Origin: CAYYFX01 sp964471155
GTDB lineage: Bacteria > ARS69
Direction: 5' to 3'
Assembly (NCBI GenBank): GCA_964471155.1
Contig: CAYYFX010000023.1
Span: 1-44,733 of the forward strand
DNA length: 44,733 nucleotides
Within the stretch, counting starts at the first letter, position 1. Each line of letters starts with the position of its first letter. Made by a program: the position numbers and the translations under genes. The notes beneath the pieces are model-generated. The model made no database searches. It was not told the DNA's origin and saw only the letters and a list, made by a program, of their open reading frames with translations. Below, one piece after another: positions 1-7,728 of this stretch.

Positions 1-780
1 CTCGTCGATCAGCAGCACGATCAGCACGATCTCCGGGTGGTTCGCCGTGATCGCGTTCGCGATCTTCTGCAGCAGGACGGTCTTGCCGGTGCGGGGCGGC
101 GCCACGATCAGGCCGCGCTGCCCCTTCCCGATGGGATCCAGCAGGTCCATGATCCGCGTGGAGATGTCCTCCGGATCGTGCTCCAGCTGGATGCGCTCCT
201 CGGGGTACAGCGGCGTGAGGTTGTCGAAGAGCGTGCGCTTGCGGGCCACCTCGGGGTTCTCGAAGTTGATGGCCTCCACCTTCAGCAGCGCGAAGTACCG
301 CTCCCCCTCCTTCGGGGCGCGCACCTGGCCGGAGATGGTGTCCCCGGTCATCAGGTCGAAACGCTTGATCTGCGAGGGCGAGACGTAGATGTCGTCCGGA
401 CCGGGGAGGTAGCTGTAGTCCGGGGAGCGGAGGAAGCCGTAGCCCTCGGGCAGGATCTCCAGGGTGCCCTCGGCGAAGATGAGACCGCTCTTCTCGGTCT
501 GCGCCTCCAGGATCTTGAAGATCAGCTCCTGCTTGCGGAGCCCGGAGGTCCCCGGGATCTCGAGATCGGCGGCCACCTGGACCAGCTCGGCCATCGTCTT
601 GTTCTTCAGCTCCGCCAGGTTCATCTTCGGCGCGTGCGGCCGCGTCTCCACCGGGCGATCCTCGACCGCCACGCGCTCCTCCGGCGACGGACGCGAGTCC
701 CCGGCCGGACGATCCTCGGGGGGGGTGCCGCGGTTGCGGGACGCAGGCTTGTCTCGCGTCACGGTCTTTTCTCGGGACAT
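1..780 (-). CDS. rho: Transcription termination factor Rho (N-terminal 260 residues, cut by window edge)
   Basis: Rho is the hexameric RNA-dependent ATPase that terminates transcription. The visible part begins MSREKTVTRD, has a charged linker of about 50 residues, then the Rho N-terminal helical domain (MNLAELKNKTMAELVQVA), the cold-shock-like RNA-binding domain (GYGFLRSPDYSYLPGPDDIYVS) and the start of the ATPase domain. The P-loop APPRTGKT is at about residues 227-234, and the visible part ends at VLLIDE. The rest, with the Q- and R-loops, lies beyond base 1. The start is the ATG at 780. The charged N-terminal extension is longer than in E. coli Rho. The 173 bases upstream, up to the IlvC-like gene, may carry its own promoter, but none is obvious. 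Confidence 0.97.
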   Translation of the reverse strand, partial: MSREKTVTRDKPASRNRGTPPEDRPAGDSRPSPEERVAVEDRPVETRPHAPKMNLAELKNKTMAELVQVAADLEIPGTSGLRKQELIFKILEAQTEKSGLIFAEGTLEILPEGYGFLRSPDYSYLPGPDDIYVSPSQIKRFDLMTGDTISGQVRAPKEGERYFALLKVEAINFENPEVARKRTLFDNLTPLYPEERIQLEHDPEDISTRIMDLLDPIGKGQRGLIVAPPRTGKTVLLQKIANAITANHPEIVLIVLLIDE

Positions 781-891
781 CGTCTCTCTCTCGGTGGGAT
801 TTCCCGGCACGGGTCGCCGGCGCAGATCGATCGGGAGGCGCTGTCGCGCGGGCGCGGCACGGGAGCGGAGATTGAACGCCGGAAGGTTCGA

Positions 892-905
892 GCCCCGCGC
901 GGGGC
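892..905. repeat. 14-base perfect palindrome between the ilvC-like gene and rho
   Basis: The sequence gccccgcgcggggc reads the same on both strands. It sits downstream of the IlvC-like stop and upstream of rho. Without a loop it is a poor hairpin and no T-run follows, so it is more likely chance in GC-rich DNA, or a weak operator, than a terminator. Confidence 0.25.
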
Positions 906-953
906 GTCTGCTCGGCGGGCTGGAAGCGGCGCCCGCCGCCGAATGCAAGGATC

Positions 954-1976
954 CTACGGTGCGGCCCCCGGGGTGTCAACCACCCCGCCTTCGCCCAGCG
1001 CCGCGCGCACCCGTCGCCCCGCCTCCTCCATGGGGTGGGCGCGGTCCGCCCGGACGGCATCCGTCAGGTTCGGCCCGCCGGCCCGCTGCTCCGCCGCCCA
1101 CTCCCGGGAGAAGGCGCCGGTCTCGATCTCGTCCAGGATCCGGGCCATCTCGGCCCGCGCCGCCGGCCCGGCCACACGGGGTCCCCGGGTGAGGCCGCCG
1201 TACCGCGCCGTGGACGAGATGCGCGCGCGCATCCCGGCGACGCCCTCCGCGTGCACGACGTCCAGGATCTGCTTCAGCTCCTGCACGCACGAGTAGTACG
1301 CCACGTCCTCCGACACGCCGCCGGCCACCAGCGTCTCCCACGCCGCGCGCATCAGCTCCATCACGCCGCCCGTCAACAGGACCTGCTCCGCGAAGAGGTC
1401 CGAGACGGTCTCCTCGCGCAGCGTGGTGGCGAGGACGCCGGCCCGCGTCATGCCGAGGGCGGCCGCGTACGCCAGCGCGAGGGGACGGGCGCCGCCCGAC
1501 GCGTCGCGCACGACCGCCAGCAGCCCGGCCAGCCCGCCGCCCCCGGTGAATCGCGACCGGAGCAGCGTGCCCGGGCCCAGCGGTCCCACGAGGGCCACGT
1601 CCAGGTCCTCGCGCACCTGCGCCAGGCCGCCGAAGTGCAGGAAGGACCCGTGCGCCACGACCAGCAGCGCCCCGGTCGCGGCGTGCGGGTTCACCAGCCC
1701 GGCCACGAGGTCGTCGTGCGTCTCGTCCGGCGCGAGCAGGGCGACCACGCGGCAGCTCCCGAGCGTCGCGGGCGCCGCGGGGACGAACCCGTCGGCAAGG
1801 GCGCGCGCGGCGGAGGGACCGCCCGCGCGAACGAACGGATGGACGGCGAGCCCGGAGTCCCGCAGGTTGAGCGCCTGCGCGCGGCCCTGGTTGCCGTAAC
1901 CGACCACGCCGATCGCGGCCCCGTGCAGCAGGGCCGGATCGGCGTCGGCGTCGCGGAAGACGGCGGGCGAGCCTAC
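954..1976 (-). CDS. Ketol-acid reductoisomerase-like protein (IlvC family) lacking two catalytic residues
   Basis: The family reaction is NADPH-dependent isomeroreduction of acetolactate in valine/isoleucine synthesis. The fold is clear along about 340 residues: the Rossmann motif GYGNQG (26-31), AHGSFLHF with the conserved His (H109), the C-terminal knotted domain with EETVSDLFAEQ (D193 and E197, the first two metal ligands), and RISSTARYG. Two residues that are near-invariant in IlvC are changed. The lysine of the APKxPG motif is leucine (VGPLGPG, L133), and the first Glu of the ExxHE-type metal site is serine (SCVQE, S229). It follows the TPR gene directly and overlaps its stop. No ATG, GTG or TTG lies in frame before the Rossmann fold. 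The best-placed start is GTA at 1976, 4 bases after a GGAGGGAG. No other ilv gene is nearby. It could be a pseudoenzyme or a reductase with a changed substrate. Family confidence is high, function low. Confidence 0.82.
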   Translation of the reverse strand, partial: VGSPAVFRDADADPALLHGAAIGVVGYGNQGRAQALNLRDSGLAVHPFVRAGGPSAARALADGFVPAAPATLGSCRVVALLAPDETHDDLVAGLVNPHAATGALLVVAHGSFLHFGGLAQVREDLDVALVGPLGPGTLLRSRFTGGGGLAGLLAVVRDASGGARPLALAYAAALGMTRAGVLATTLREETVSDLFAEQVLLTGGVMELMRAAWETLVAGGVSEDVAYYSCVQELKQILDVVHAEGVAGMRARISSTARYGGLTRGPRVAGPAARAEMARILDEIETGAFSREWAAEQRAGGPNLTDAVRADRAHPMEEAGRRVRAALGEGGVVDTPGAAP

Positions 1977-3115
1977 TGCGCTCCCTCCGGGGCTGTGCCG
2001 GCGGCGGCGGTCTTGAGCGCCTCGGCGCGCTCCGCGTGCTCCGCCGCCTTGGGCAGGTCCTTCAGCTCCACGTAGATGCCGCTGGCGAGGTTGTGGTAGT
2101 CGGCCTGGTCCGGGTCGACCTCGAGGAGCTTCAGCGCCACTTCCAGCGCCTCCTGCGGCTTCTTGGCCTCCTTGAGCGCCAGCGTGCGGTTGTACTGCGC
2201 GTCGCGCCACAGGTCGTCCTCGGGATCGTCCACGTGCTGCGCGACGAGCGCGAACGTGCCCGCGGCCTTCTCGTGCTCGTTGCGCTGGTAGAAACCGACC
2301 GCGATGTTGTAGAGCTTCACCACGTTGTCCGGCGCGATCGCGATGGCCTTCTCCACGAACTGGATCCCCGCCTCCTCGTTGCCGGACGCCAGCTCCAGGT
2401 CGCCGAGCTGCAGCAGCGCGGCATCGTTGTCCGGCGTGCGCTCCACCACGCGCTCCAGCGTCTTCTTCAGCTCCGCGCTCACGTCGGCCACGGCCGCGCT
2501 GTCCGGGGTCGCCTGCGCCAGCAGTGCGTCGCGCTTCCGGGCGAGGGCCACGGAGTAGTACTCGTACGCGGTGGCGTTGTCGGGCGCGATCTCGATCGCC
2601 CGCTTGAAGGCGCGCAGCGCCTCGTCCGAGCGGCCCATCTGGTTCTCCACGTAGCCGAGGTTCAGGTACGCCTCCGGCTTCGTCGGGTTGATCTGCGAGG
2701 CGGACTCGAACTCGTCCTCGGCGCTCGGCAGGTCGTTCGCGTTCAGGTACTCCACGCCCTTGTTGAAATGCTTCGCGAAGTAGTGCTGCACGCGCTCCTG
2801 CGCCCACTTCGCGTGCTTCTGGATCTTCTTGTCCTTGTCGTTCCGGCGGTCGATCAGCCACTTGAACGACTCCCACGCCTTCTCGTACTGGCCGACCTCC
2901 GCCAGGCACCACGCGCCGAAGTACCGCGCCTCCGGGTTGTCCGGATGCTCCGTGATGCACTGCTCGCAGTACGGGAGGCCCTGGTAGAAGTCCTGCTGGG
3001 ACTTCGTGTAGAACTTGCAGTTGCCCAGCGCGTTCTGCAGCTGCGCGTCCGACGCCGGGACCCAGGCCAGGATCAGGGCGGCGATCGCGAACAGGCCGAC
3101 GAGGGGACGGCTCAT
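1973..3115 (-). CDS. Secreted tetratricopeptide-repeat protein
   Basis: This 380-residue protein begins with a signal peptide (MSRPLVGLFAIAALILAWVPASDAQ, cleavage likely near A24). A Cys-containing segment (NCKFYTKSQQDFYQGLPYCEQC) follows, then several TPR units between about residues 120 and 360, for example PEAYLNLGYVENQMGRSDEA and PDNVVKLYNIAVGFYQRNEH. TPRs mediate protein contacts, and the partner is not evident. The start is the ATG at 3115 with GGAGGGAAACC just upstream. It is probably the first gene of a short operon with the IlvC-like gene, which begins at its stop codon. Its function is unknown. The signal peptide makes a periplasmic or outer-membrane-associated role likely. Confidence 0.9.
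   Translation of the reverse strand: MSRPLVGLFAIAALILAWVPASDAQLQNALGNCKFYTKSQQDFYQGLPYCEQCITEHPDNPEARYFGAWCLAEVGQYEKAWESFKWLIDRRNDKDKKIQKHAKWAQERVQHYFAKHFNKGVEYLNANDLPSAEDEFESASQINPTKPEAYLNLGYVENQMGRSDEALRAFKRAIEIAPDNATAYEYYSVALARKRDALLAQATPDSAAVADVSAELKKTLERVVERTPDNDAALLQLGDLELASGNEEAGIQFVEKAIAIAPDNVVKLYNIAVGFYQRNEHEKAAGTFALVAQHVDDPEDDLWRDAQYNRTLALKEAKKPQEALEVALKLLEVDPDQADYHNLASGIYVELKDLPKAAEHAERAEALKTAAAGTAPEGAQ
1981..1988 (-). promoter_or_regulatory. Ribosome binding site (GGAGGGAG) before the IlvC-like gene
   Basis: On the minus strand GGAGGGAG lies inside the last codons of the TPR gene, 4 bases before GTA at 1976-1974. That GTA overlaps the TPR stop TAG (1975-1973). The arrangement fits translational coupling and is the main argument for a start here, although GTA is a very unusual start codon. 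Confidence 0.45.
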
Positions 3116-3182
3116 GGTTTCCCTCCGGGATGCCCCCCGGCGGGCGCACGGGGGTTCGGGGATCGGCTGGCAAAGACCGGAG

Positions 3183-3212
3183 ACGTTAGCCACCAGCCGG
3201 AGGGAGCGTCAA
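3183..3212 (-). promoter_or_regulatory. Sigma70-type promoter for the TPR/IlvC-like genes
   Basis: On the minus strand TTGACG (3212-3207) and TAACGT (3188-3183) are separated by 18 bases. Transcription would start near 3176, giving a leader of about 60 bases before the ATG at 3115. It lies between the priA stop and the TPR gene, where a promoter is expected. Confidence 0.45.
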
Positions 3213-3298
3213 GGTGGCGGGTCCCGGTTCGCCTCGGACTCTCGGTTCCTGGAACCCGGACCCGCCGGCGCCGGTTCCGGTCCCTTCCCGCCGCCCGC

Positions 3299-5770
3299 TC
3301 AGAGCATGTCCAGCGGGTCCGGGTCCACCACCACGTCGATGCCCGTGAACCCCTTCGGGAGGGGCTCCTGGGCGGCCGCCGCCGTCCGGCGGACGTCCTC
3401 CCGGCGCTCCCCCTTGATCAGCAGGCGGTACCGGTGCTTGCCGCGGAGCTGGGCCAGGGGCGCCGGAGCGGGGCCCAGGAGGTCGGTCCACCCGGGGCAG
3501 GCGGCCGCCACCTCCGCCAGGCGGGCCCGGAGGAGGTCCGCCGCCGCCTCCACCCTCGGCAGCTCCTCCCCGCGGACCAGGATCCCGGCCAGGCGCACGA
3601 ACGGCGGGTAACGCATGTCCGCGCGCTGCGGGAGCTCCTGCCGGCGGAACGCCTCGTCGTCGTGGTCGCGGGCGGCGGTCAGGCAGGGATGCTCCGGGCA
3701 GCGCGTCTGCACGATCACCTCGCCGCCGAGCGCGCTGCGCCCCGCCCGCCCCGCCACCTGCGCGAGGAGCTGGAACGTGCGTTCCGTCGCGCGGTAGTCC
3801 GGCAGGTGCAGCCCGGTGTCCGCGTTGATCACGCCGACGAGCGTGACCCGCGGGAAGTCCAGGCCCTTCGCCACCATCTGCGTGCCGAGCAGGATGTCGA
3901 TCTCCCCCTCGAGGAAGCGGCCCAGGATCTCCTCGTGCGCGCCCGCGCGCTTCACCGAGTCCGAGTCCAGCCGCGCCAGGCGCGCCGCGGGGAAGCGCGC
4001 GCGCAGCTCCTCCTCGACGCGCTGCGTGCCGCTGCCGCGCAGCGCCAGCGTGGCGGCGCGGCACTTCGCGCCGGGGCATCGCGCCAGCATCTCCTCCTCG
4101 TGGTCGCAGTAGTGGCAGCGGAGGCGGTCGTCCGTGCGGTGGTACGTGAGCGACACGGCGCAGCGCGGGCAGCGGATCGCCTCGCCGCACGTCGTGCACT
4201 GCACGAAGGGGCTGAAGCCGCGGCGGTTCAGGAAGAGGATGGTCTGCTCCCGCCGCTCCAGCCGCGCCGCGATCCCCTCGACGAGCGCCGGCGAGAACAG
4301 GCCGCGCTCGCCGCGCAGGTCCACGAGGCGCACCTCCGGCAGCGGCAGCGAGGCCACCCGCTCCGGCAGGCGCAGCCGCTCGATCTCGCCGCGCTCCGTC
4401 CGCGACCACGTCTCCAGGTCCGGCGTGGCGGTGCCGAGCACGACGACCGCGCCGGCGCGGCGCGCGCGCTCGATGGCCACGTCCCGCGCGTGGTAGCGCG
4501 GCGCGTCCTCCTGCTTGTACGCGCCCTCGTGCTCCTCGTCGATCACGACCAGCCCGAGCCGCGGCACGGGCGTGAAGATCGCGGAGCGCGGGCCGAGCAC
4601 GACGTCGAAGCGGCCGTCGCGCGCGAGATGCCACGTGCGGCGACGCTCCGCGTCCGCGAGCTTCGAGTGCAGCACGGCCGCGCGCGCGCCGAAGCGCCCG
4701 CGCAGGCGGGACACGGTCTGCGGCGTGAGCGCGATCTCCGGCACGAGGAAGACGGAGCCCTTGCCCAGGCGCCGCGCCTCCTCCATCGCGCGCAGGTACA
4801 CCTCGGTCTTGCCGCTGCCGGTCACGCCGTGCAGGAGGAAGACGCGCGGCTCCCCGGCGCGCAGCGCGGCGACGATGGCGTCCACCGACGCCGCCTGCGC
4901 CGCGTGCAGCTCCGGGCGCGCGGGGCGGATGGCGGCCTCGTGCTCCTCGCCTTCCCAGGCTTCGCTGCGCACCTCGCACAGGCCCTTCTCCACGAGGCGC
5001 TTCACCGCGCCGCGCGATCCGGCCACCGCCTCCGCCAAGTCGCGCAGCGGCAGCTCGCCGCCGGACTCGCGCAGCATCTCCGCGCAGCGCGCCTGCACGG
5101 GGGCGCGGCGCAGGGTCTCGTCCTCCGCGTCGCCGCCGATCCAGTGCACCACGCGGATGCGCGGCGCGCGCGAGCCCTTCCCCTCCGCGACGCGCTCCGC
5201 CAGCTTCAGCCGCCCGGCGCGCACGAGACGCCGCACCTCCTCCGCGACCTCCGCGGGCTTGAGCTCCAGCGCCCGGGCCAGCGTGCGCAGGGGGATGTCC
5301 CCGCGCTCGCCCACCGCGGCCACGATGCGGTCGGCCCGCGAGCCGTCGGCGCCCCCGAAGAGATCCGTGGGCGCCGACGCGCCCAGGGAGACGATGCGCT
5401 CGCGGCGCGGCGCCGCATGCCCCGGCAACGCGGCCTTCAGCGCCTCGCCCCAGGAGCACAACGTGCGGTCCGCGATCCAGCGCGTGAGGTCCAGCAGCCA
5501 CGGGTCCACGAGCGGCTCGGGGTCCACGACCGAGCGCAGCGGCTTCAGGTCGTCCGGCGCGCCGGCGGGGTCCAGGCCGACGACCACGCCGGTGACGAGC
5601 CGCGCGCCGAACGGCACGACGACGCGGCAGCCCGGACGCACGCGCACGGCGAGGCGGCGCGGGACGGAGTACGCGAACGTGGTGCGCACGGGGACCGCGA
5701 GGGCCACGTCGGCGACGGCGGGGGGAGCGGCGGTTGCGGAGGCGCGAGGCAGCGCGGACGTGGATGACAT
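3299..5770 (-). CDS. priA: Primosomal protein N' (replication restart helicase PriA)
   Basis: PriA recognises stalled forks and reloads the replisome. The 823-residue product has the N-terminal 3'-DNA-binding domain (VALAVPVRTTFAYSVPRRL) and a winged-helix region. The helicase core has Walker A GVTGSGKTEVYLRAM and Walker B DEEHEGAYKQ, and is followed by the paired zinc-binding cysteines (CTTCGEAIRCPRCAV, RCHYCDHEEEMLARC). Motif V/VI (LGTQMVAKGLDFPRVTLVGV, AGRAGRS) and the C-terminal domain complete it. It is somewhat longer than the typical 730 residues. The start is the ATG at 5770, 18 bases after the stop of the upstream membrane-protein gene, so the two are probably co-transcribed. Continuation of the same frame upstream is the shadow of that gene. 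Confidence 0.96.
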   Translation of the reverse strand: MSSTSALPRASATAAPPAVADVALAVPVRTTFAYSVPRRLAVRVRPGCRVVVPFGARLVTGVVVGLDPAGAPDDLKPLRSVVDPEPLVDPWLLDLTRWIADRTLCSWGEALKAALPGHAAPRRERIVSLGASAPTDLFGGADGSRADRIVAAVGERGDIPLRTLARALELKPAEVAEEVRRLVRAGRLKLAERVAEGKGSRAPRIRVVHWIGGDAEDETLRRAPVQARCAEMLRESGGELPLRDLAEAVAGSRGAVKRLVEKGLCEVRSEAWEGEEHEAAIRPARPELHAAQAASVDAIVAALRAGEPRVFLLHGVTGSGKTEVYLRAMEEARRLGKGSVFLVPEIALTPQTVSRLRGRFGARAAVLHSKLADAERRRTWHLARDGRFDVVLGPRSAIFTPVPRLGLVVIDEEHEGAYKQEDAPRYHARDVAIERARRAGAVVVLGTATPDLETWSRTERGEIERLRLPERVASLPLPEVRLVDLRGERGLFSPALVEGIAARLERREQTILFLNRRGFSPFVQCTTCGEAIRCPRCAVSLTYHRTDDRLRCHYCDHEEEMLARCPGAKCRAATLALRGSGTQRVEEELRARFPAARLARLDSDSVKRAGAHEEILGRFLEGEIDILLGTQMVAKGLDFPRVTLVGVINADTGLHLPDYRATERTFQLLAQVAGRAGRSALGGEVIVQTRCPEHPCLTAARDHDDEAFRRQELPQRADMRYPPFVRLAGILVRGEELPRVEAAADLLRARLAEVAAACPGWTDLLGPAPAPLAQLRGKHRYRLLIKGERREDVRRTAAAAQEPLPKGFTGIDVVVDPDPLDML

Positions 5771-5787
5771 GGTCGCCGGAGGATACG

Positions 5788-7206
5788 TCAAGCGCGGGCG
5801 GCGCGCCGGACGAAGAGGGCCCACGCCGCCAGCACGGGCAGGAGCGCGAAGGCGCCGCGCAGGCCGAACAGCTCGCCGAGGAGGAACGCGTCCCAGCGGT
5901 CCGGCACCGCGGGATTCGCGCGCGCGGGGTACAGGTCCAGGAAGCCCTGCTCGCCGATGGCCAGCTCGCCGCGGACGAAGTGCGGCAGGAGGTGATCGAA
6001 GAGCGGGTTCGCCACGTCCTCCGGGACCTCGGGCTGCACGGACGTGGCCGCCAGCATGAACAGCACGGACACGGCGCCGAGCGCGCACGTGGCGCGCGGC
6101 CAGCGCGCGAGGGCCGCCGGCAGCCCGAGTCCGAGCAGCGGGATGGCGGCGGCGAGATGCCGCGGGCCGATCGCCCAGCCGCCGTTCCACATGTAGTAGC
6201 CGGACGTGACGAGCAGGTAGAACGCGAACACGCACGCGGCGGCGATCGCATCGAAGCGGCGCGCGCGGTCCCGCGCGAGGAGCACGAGCCCGGCCGCGGC
6301 GGCGAGCAGCACGGGGCACGCGAAGAACAGGCCGCGGTACGGGCCGAACAGCAGCTTCGCGGCCACGACGGGATCGGGCGCATGGATGCCGAAGACGCCC
6401 TTGCCCATCCCCTCGGAGAACGCCGGGAGCGCCACATGCGTGTACCCGAACGTGAACGGGCTGCCGAATGCGGCGTCATGGTAGAGGCCGAGCAGCACGA
6501 GCCCCGGCGCGGCGCCCGCGATCATCCGGAGCGCGTGCCGGGCGGCCACGGCGCGGTGCCGCACGAGGGAGAGCGCGCCGAGGATCGCGAATGCGGGGCC
6601 GGCCAGCGCGTCGGCGGCGAGCCCCGCGGAGGCCGCCGCGCCGGCGAGCGCGCTCCCGCCGGACCCGGGCGCGCCGCGCGCGGGGAACGCCGCCGCGAAG
6701 AAGACCATGACGGCCGCCGCCACGAGCGCGTGCGCCTGCAGCACGGTGCCGTACGGGAAGAGGAGCGTGCCCGTGCCGGCGAGGAAGCCCGAGAACGCCG
6801 CGACCGCGGGCGGCGCGCCACGCGCGGCCGCCGTGCGCGCGAGGACCGCCGCCGCGAGCGCCGCGGCCATCCCGCTGCCGAGGAACGCCGCGAACCCGCC
6901 GAGGAACGCGAGCGCCGCCGCGGGCTCCTTCGGCCACGACGTCGCGGCCCGGATGGCGTGCGCCGCGGCCACGCCGGGGACCGCGAGAAACGAGACGAGC
7001 GGGCCCTTCTCGGAGTAGTAATGTCCGGCGAAGAACGCCCCGTCGCCCGTGTTCCCCTTGTAGGCATCGATGCGAAGGGTCCCGCGCTCCGCCAGCGCGC
7101 GCGCGAGGTCCAGCCGCACGGCCGATCCCCAGGTCGCCGCCTGGAAGAACTGGATGTACGTGAACGCCAGGACGAGGAAGACCGCGCGGGCCGGACGGTG
7201 CGTCAT
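5788..7206 (-). CDS. Integral membrane protein, GT-C (mannosyltransferase)-like
   Basis: This 472-residue protein has about ten or more hydrophobic segments. The first periplasmic-loop region carries GHYYSEKGPLVSFLAVP, a pattern seen in dolichyl-phosphate-mannose-type and other GT-C glycosyltransferase-like membrane proteins of GC-rich bacteria. Later come GSPFTFGYTH and the MWNGGWAIGPRHLAAAIPLL segment. By family analogy it would move a sugar from a lipid carrier to a protein or glycan on the outer face of the membrane, but no acceptor or partner is visible. It starts at the ATG at 7206, 9 bases after the nucleotidyltransferase stop, and is followed closely by priA. The gene is certain, the enzymatic role inferred. 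Confidence 0.75.
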   Translation of the reverse strand: MTHRPARAVFLVLAFTYIQFFQAATWGSAVRLDLARALAERGTLRIDAYKGNTGDGAFFAGHYYSEKGPLVSFLAVPGVAAAHAIRAATSWPKEPAAALAFLGGFAAFLGSGMAAALAAAVLARTAAARGAPPAVAAFSGFLAGTGTLLFPYGTVLQAHALVAAAVMVFFAAAFPARGAPGSGGSALAGAAASAGLAADALAGPAFAILGALSLVRHRAVAARHALRMIAGAAPGLVLLGLYHDAAFGSPFTFGYTHVALPAFSEGMGKGVFGIHAPDPVVAAKLLFGPYRGLFFACPVLLAAAAGLVLLARDRARRFDAIAAACVFAFYLLVTSGYYMWNGGWAIGPRHLAAAIPLLGLGLPAALARWPRATCALGAVSVLFMLAATSVQPEVPEDVANPLFDHLLPHFVRGELAIGEQGFLDLYPARANPAVPDRWDAFLLGELFGLRGAFALLPVLAAWALFVRRAARA

Positions 7207-7215
7207 CCCGCCGGC

Positions 7216-7581
7216 TCAGACCGGGAGGGCCGACGTGGTGCCGGGACGCAGGTGCCGCCAGCGGCTTCGTCCCACCTCGGCCAGGAACCGCCGCGAGGCC
7301 TCGCCGGCCGCTTCGCGTCGCGTCATCACGAACAGATCGATGCCGACCTGGAACGCCCCCGGCAGGTACCTCGGCACGCGGTCCCGCGGCGGCGCCTCGG
7401 CGGAGGAGACGACGATCAGGGTGTCGAGATCGCTCCCGGGCGCGAAGTTCCCGTGCGCGAACGACCCGAAGAACACGATCTCGTCCACCTCCGGATGGGC
7501 CGCGAGCAACCGCGCGGCCCACGCGTCCGCGGCGCGACCGACCGCGTCGTCATCGACCGATTTGACGACGACAGTACTCAA
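7216..7581 (-). CDS. MNT-type nucleotidyltransferase domain protein (Pol beta superfamily)
   Basis: This 121-residue protein carries the minimal nucleotidyltransferase signature FFGSFAHGNFAPGSDLDTLIV (from about residue 37), with the GS motif and paired Asp, and a third acidic residue in VGIDLFV. Such domains transfer nucleotides to proteins or small molecules and often pair with a HEPN protein as a toxin-antitoxin module. No complete HEPN gene is adjacent here. The TTG start at 7581 is chosen because GGAGGAG lies 5 bases upstream and no better start fits the domain. A 20-codon frame overlaps its start. It is followed within 10 bases by the GT-C-like gene. Confidence 0.85.
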   Translation of the reverse strand: MSTVVVKSVDDDAVGRAADAWAARLLAAHPEVDEIVFFGSFAHGNFAPGSDLDTLIVVSSAEAPPRDRVPRYLPGAFQVGIDLFVMTRREAAGEASRRFLAEVGRSRWRHLRPGTTSALPV

Positions 7582-7622
7582 GGATCTCCTCCGCGGCCGC
7601 GATCGCGCGCTCCAAGGCGGGG

Positions 7623-7628
7623 ATTGTA
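7623..7628 (-). promoter_or_regulatory. Possible -10 element (TACAAT) for the nucleotidyltransferase
   Basis: On the minus strand TACAAT lies 41 bases before the TTG at 7581. It is also 7 bases before a TTG that opens a 20-codon frame overlapping the gene start. No convincing -35 is present. Confidence 0.3.
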
Positions 7629-7728
7629 CCGGGCCGGGCGGCCTCGCGCCTCCCCTCGCGACGAACTCGACCGGCCGCGGGCTGTTCCAGAGGGGCCGGA
7701 ACGGGCCTTCCGGGGGCGCGGGGGCAGG

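Noticed and set aside
876..900. tRNA T-arm-like sequence (ggttcgagccc)
   Set aside because: The flanks do not pair as a T-stem and there is no acceptor or anticodon arm.
954..3173. Single 739-residue frame joining the TPR region to the IlvC-like protein
   Set aside because: The upstream half is out of frame with the TPR protein and has no domain. The TPR and IlvC-like genes are separate.
2036..5767. Plus-strand ORF of 1243 residues opposite priA and the TPR gene
   Set aside because: Its translation is Arg/Ala/Leu-rich without any domain, and both genes on the other strand are clear. GC-rich shadow frame.
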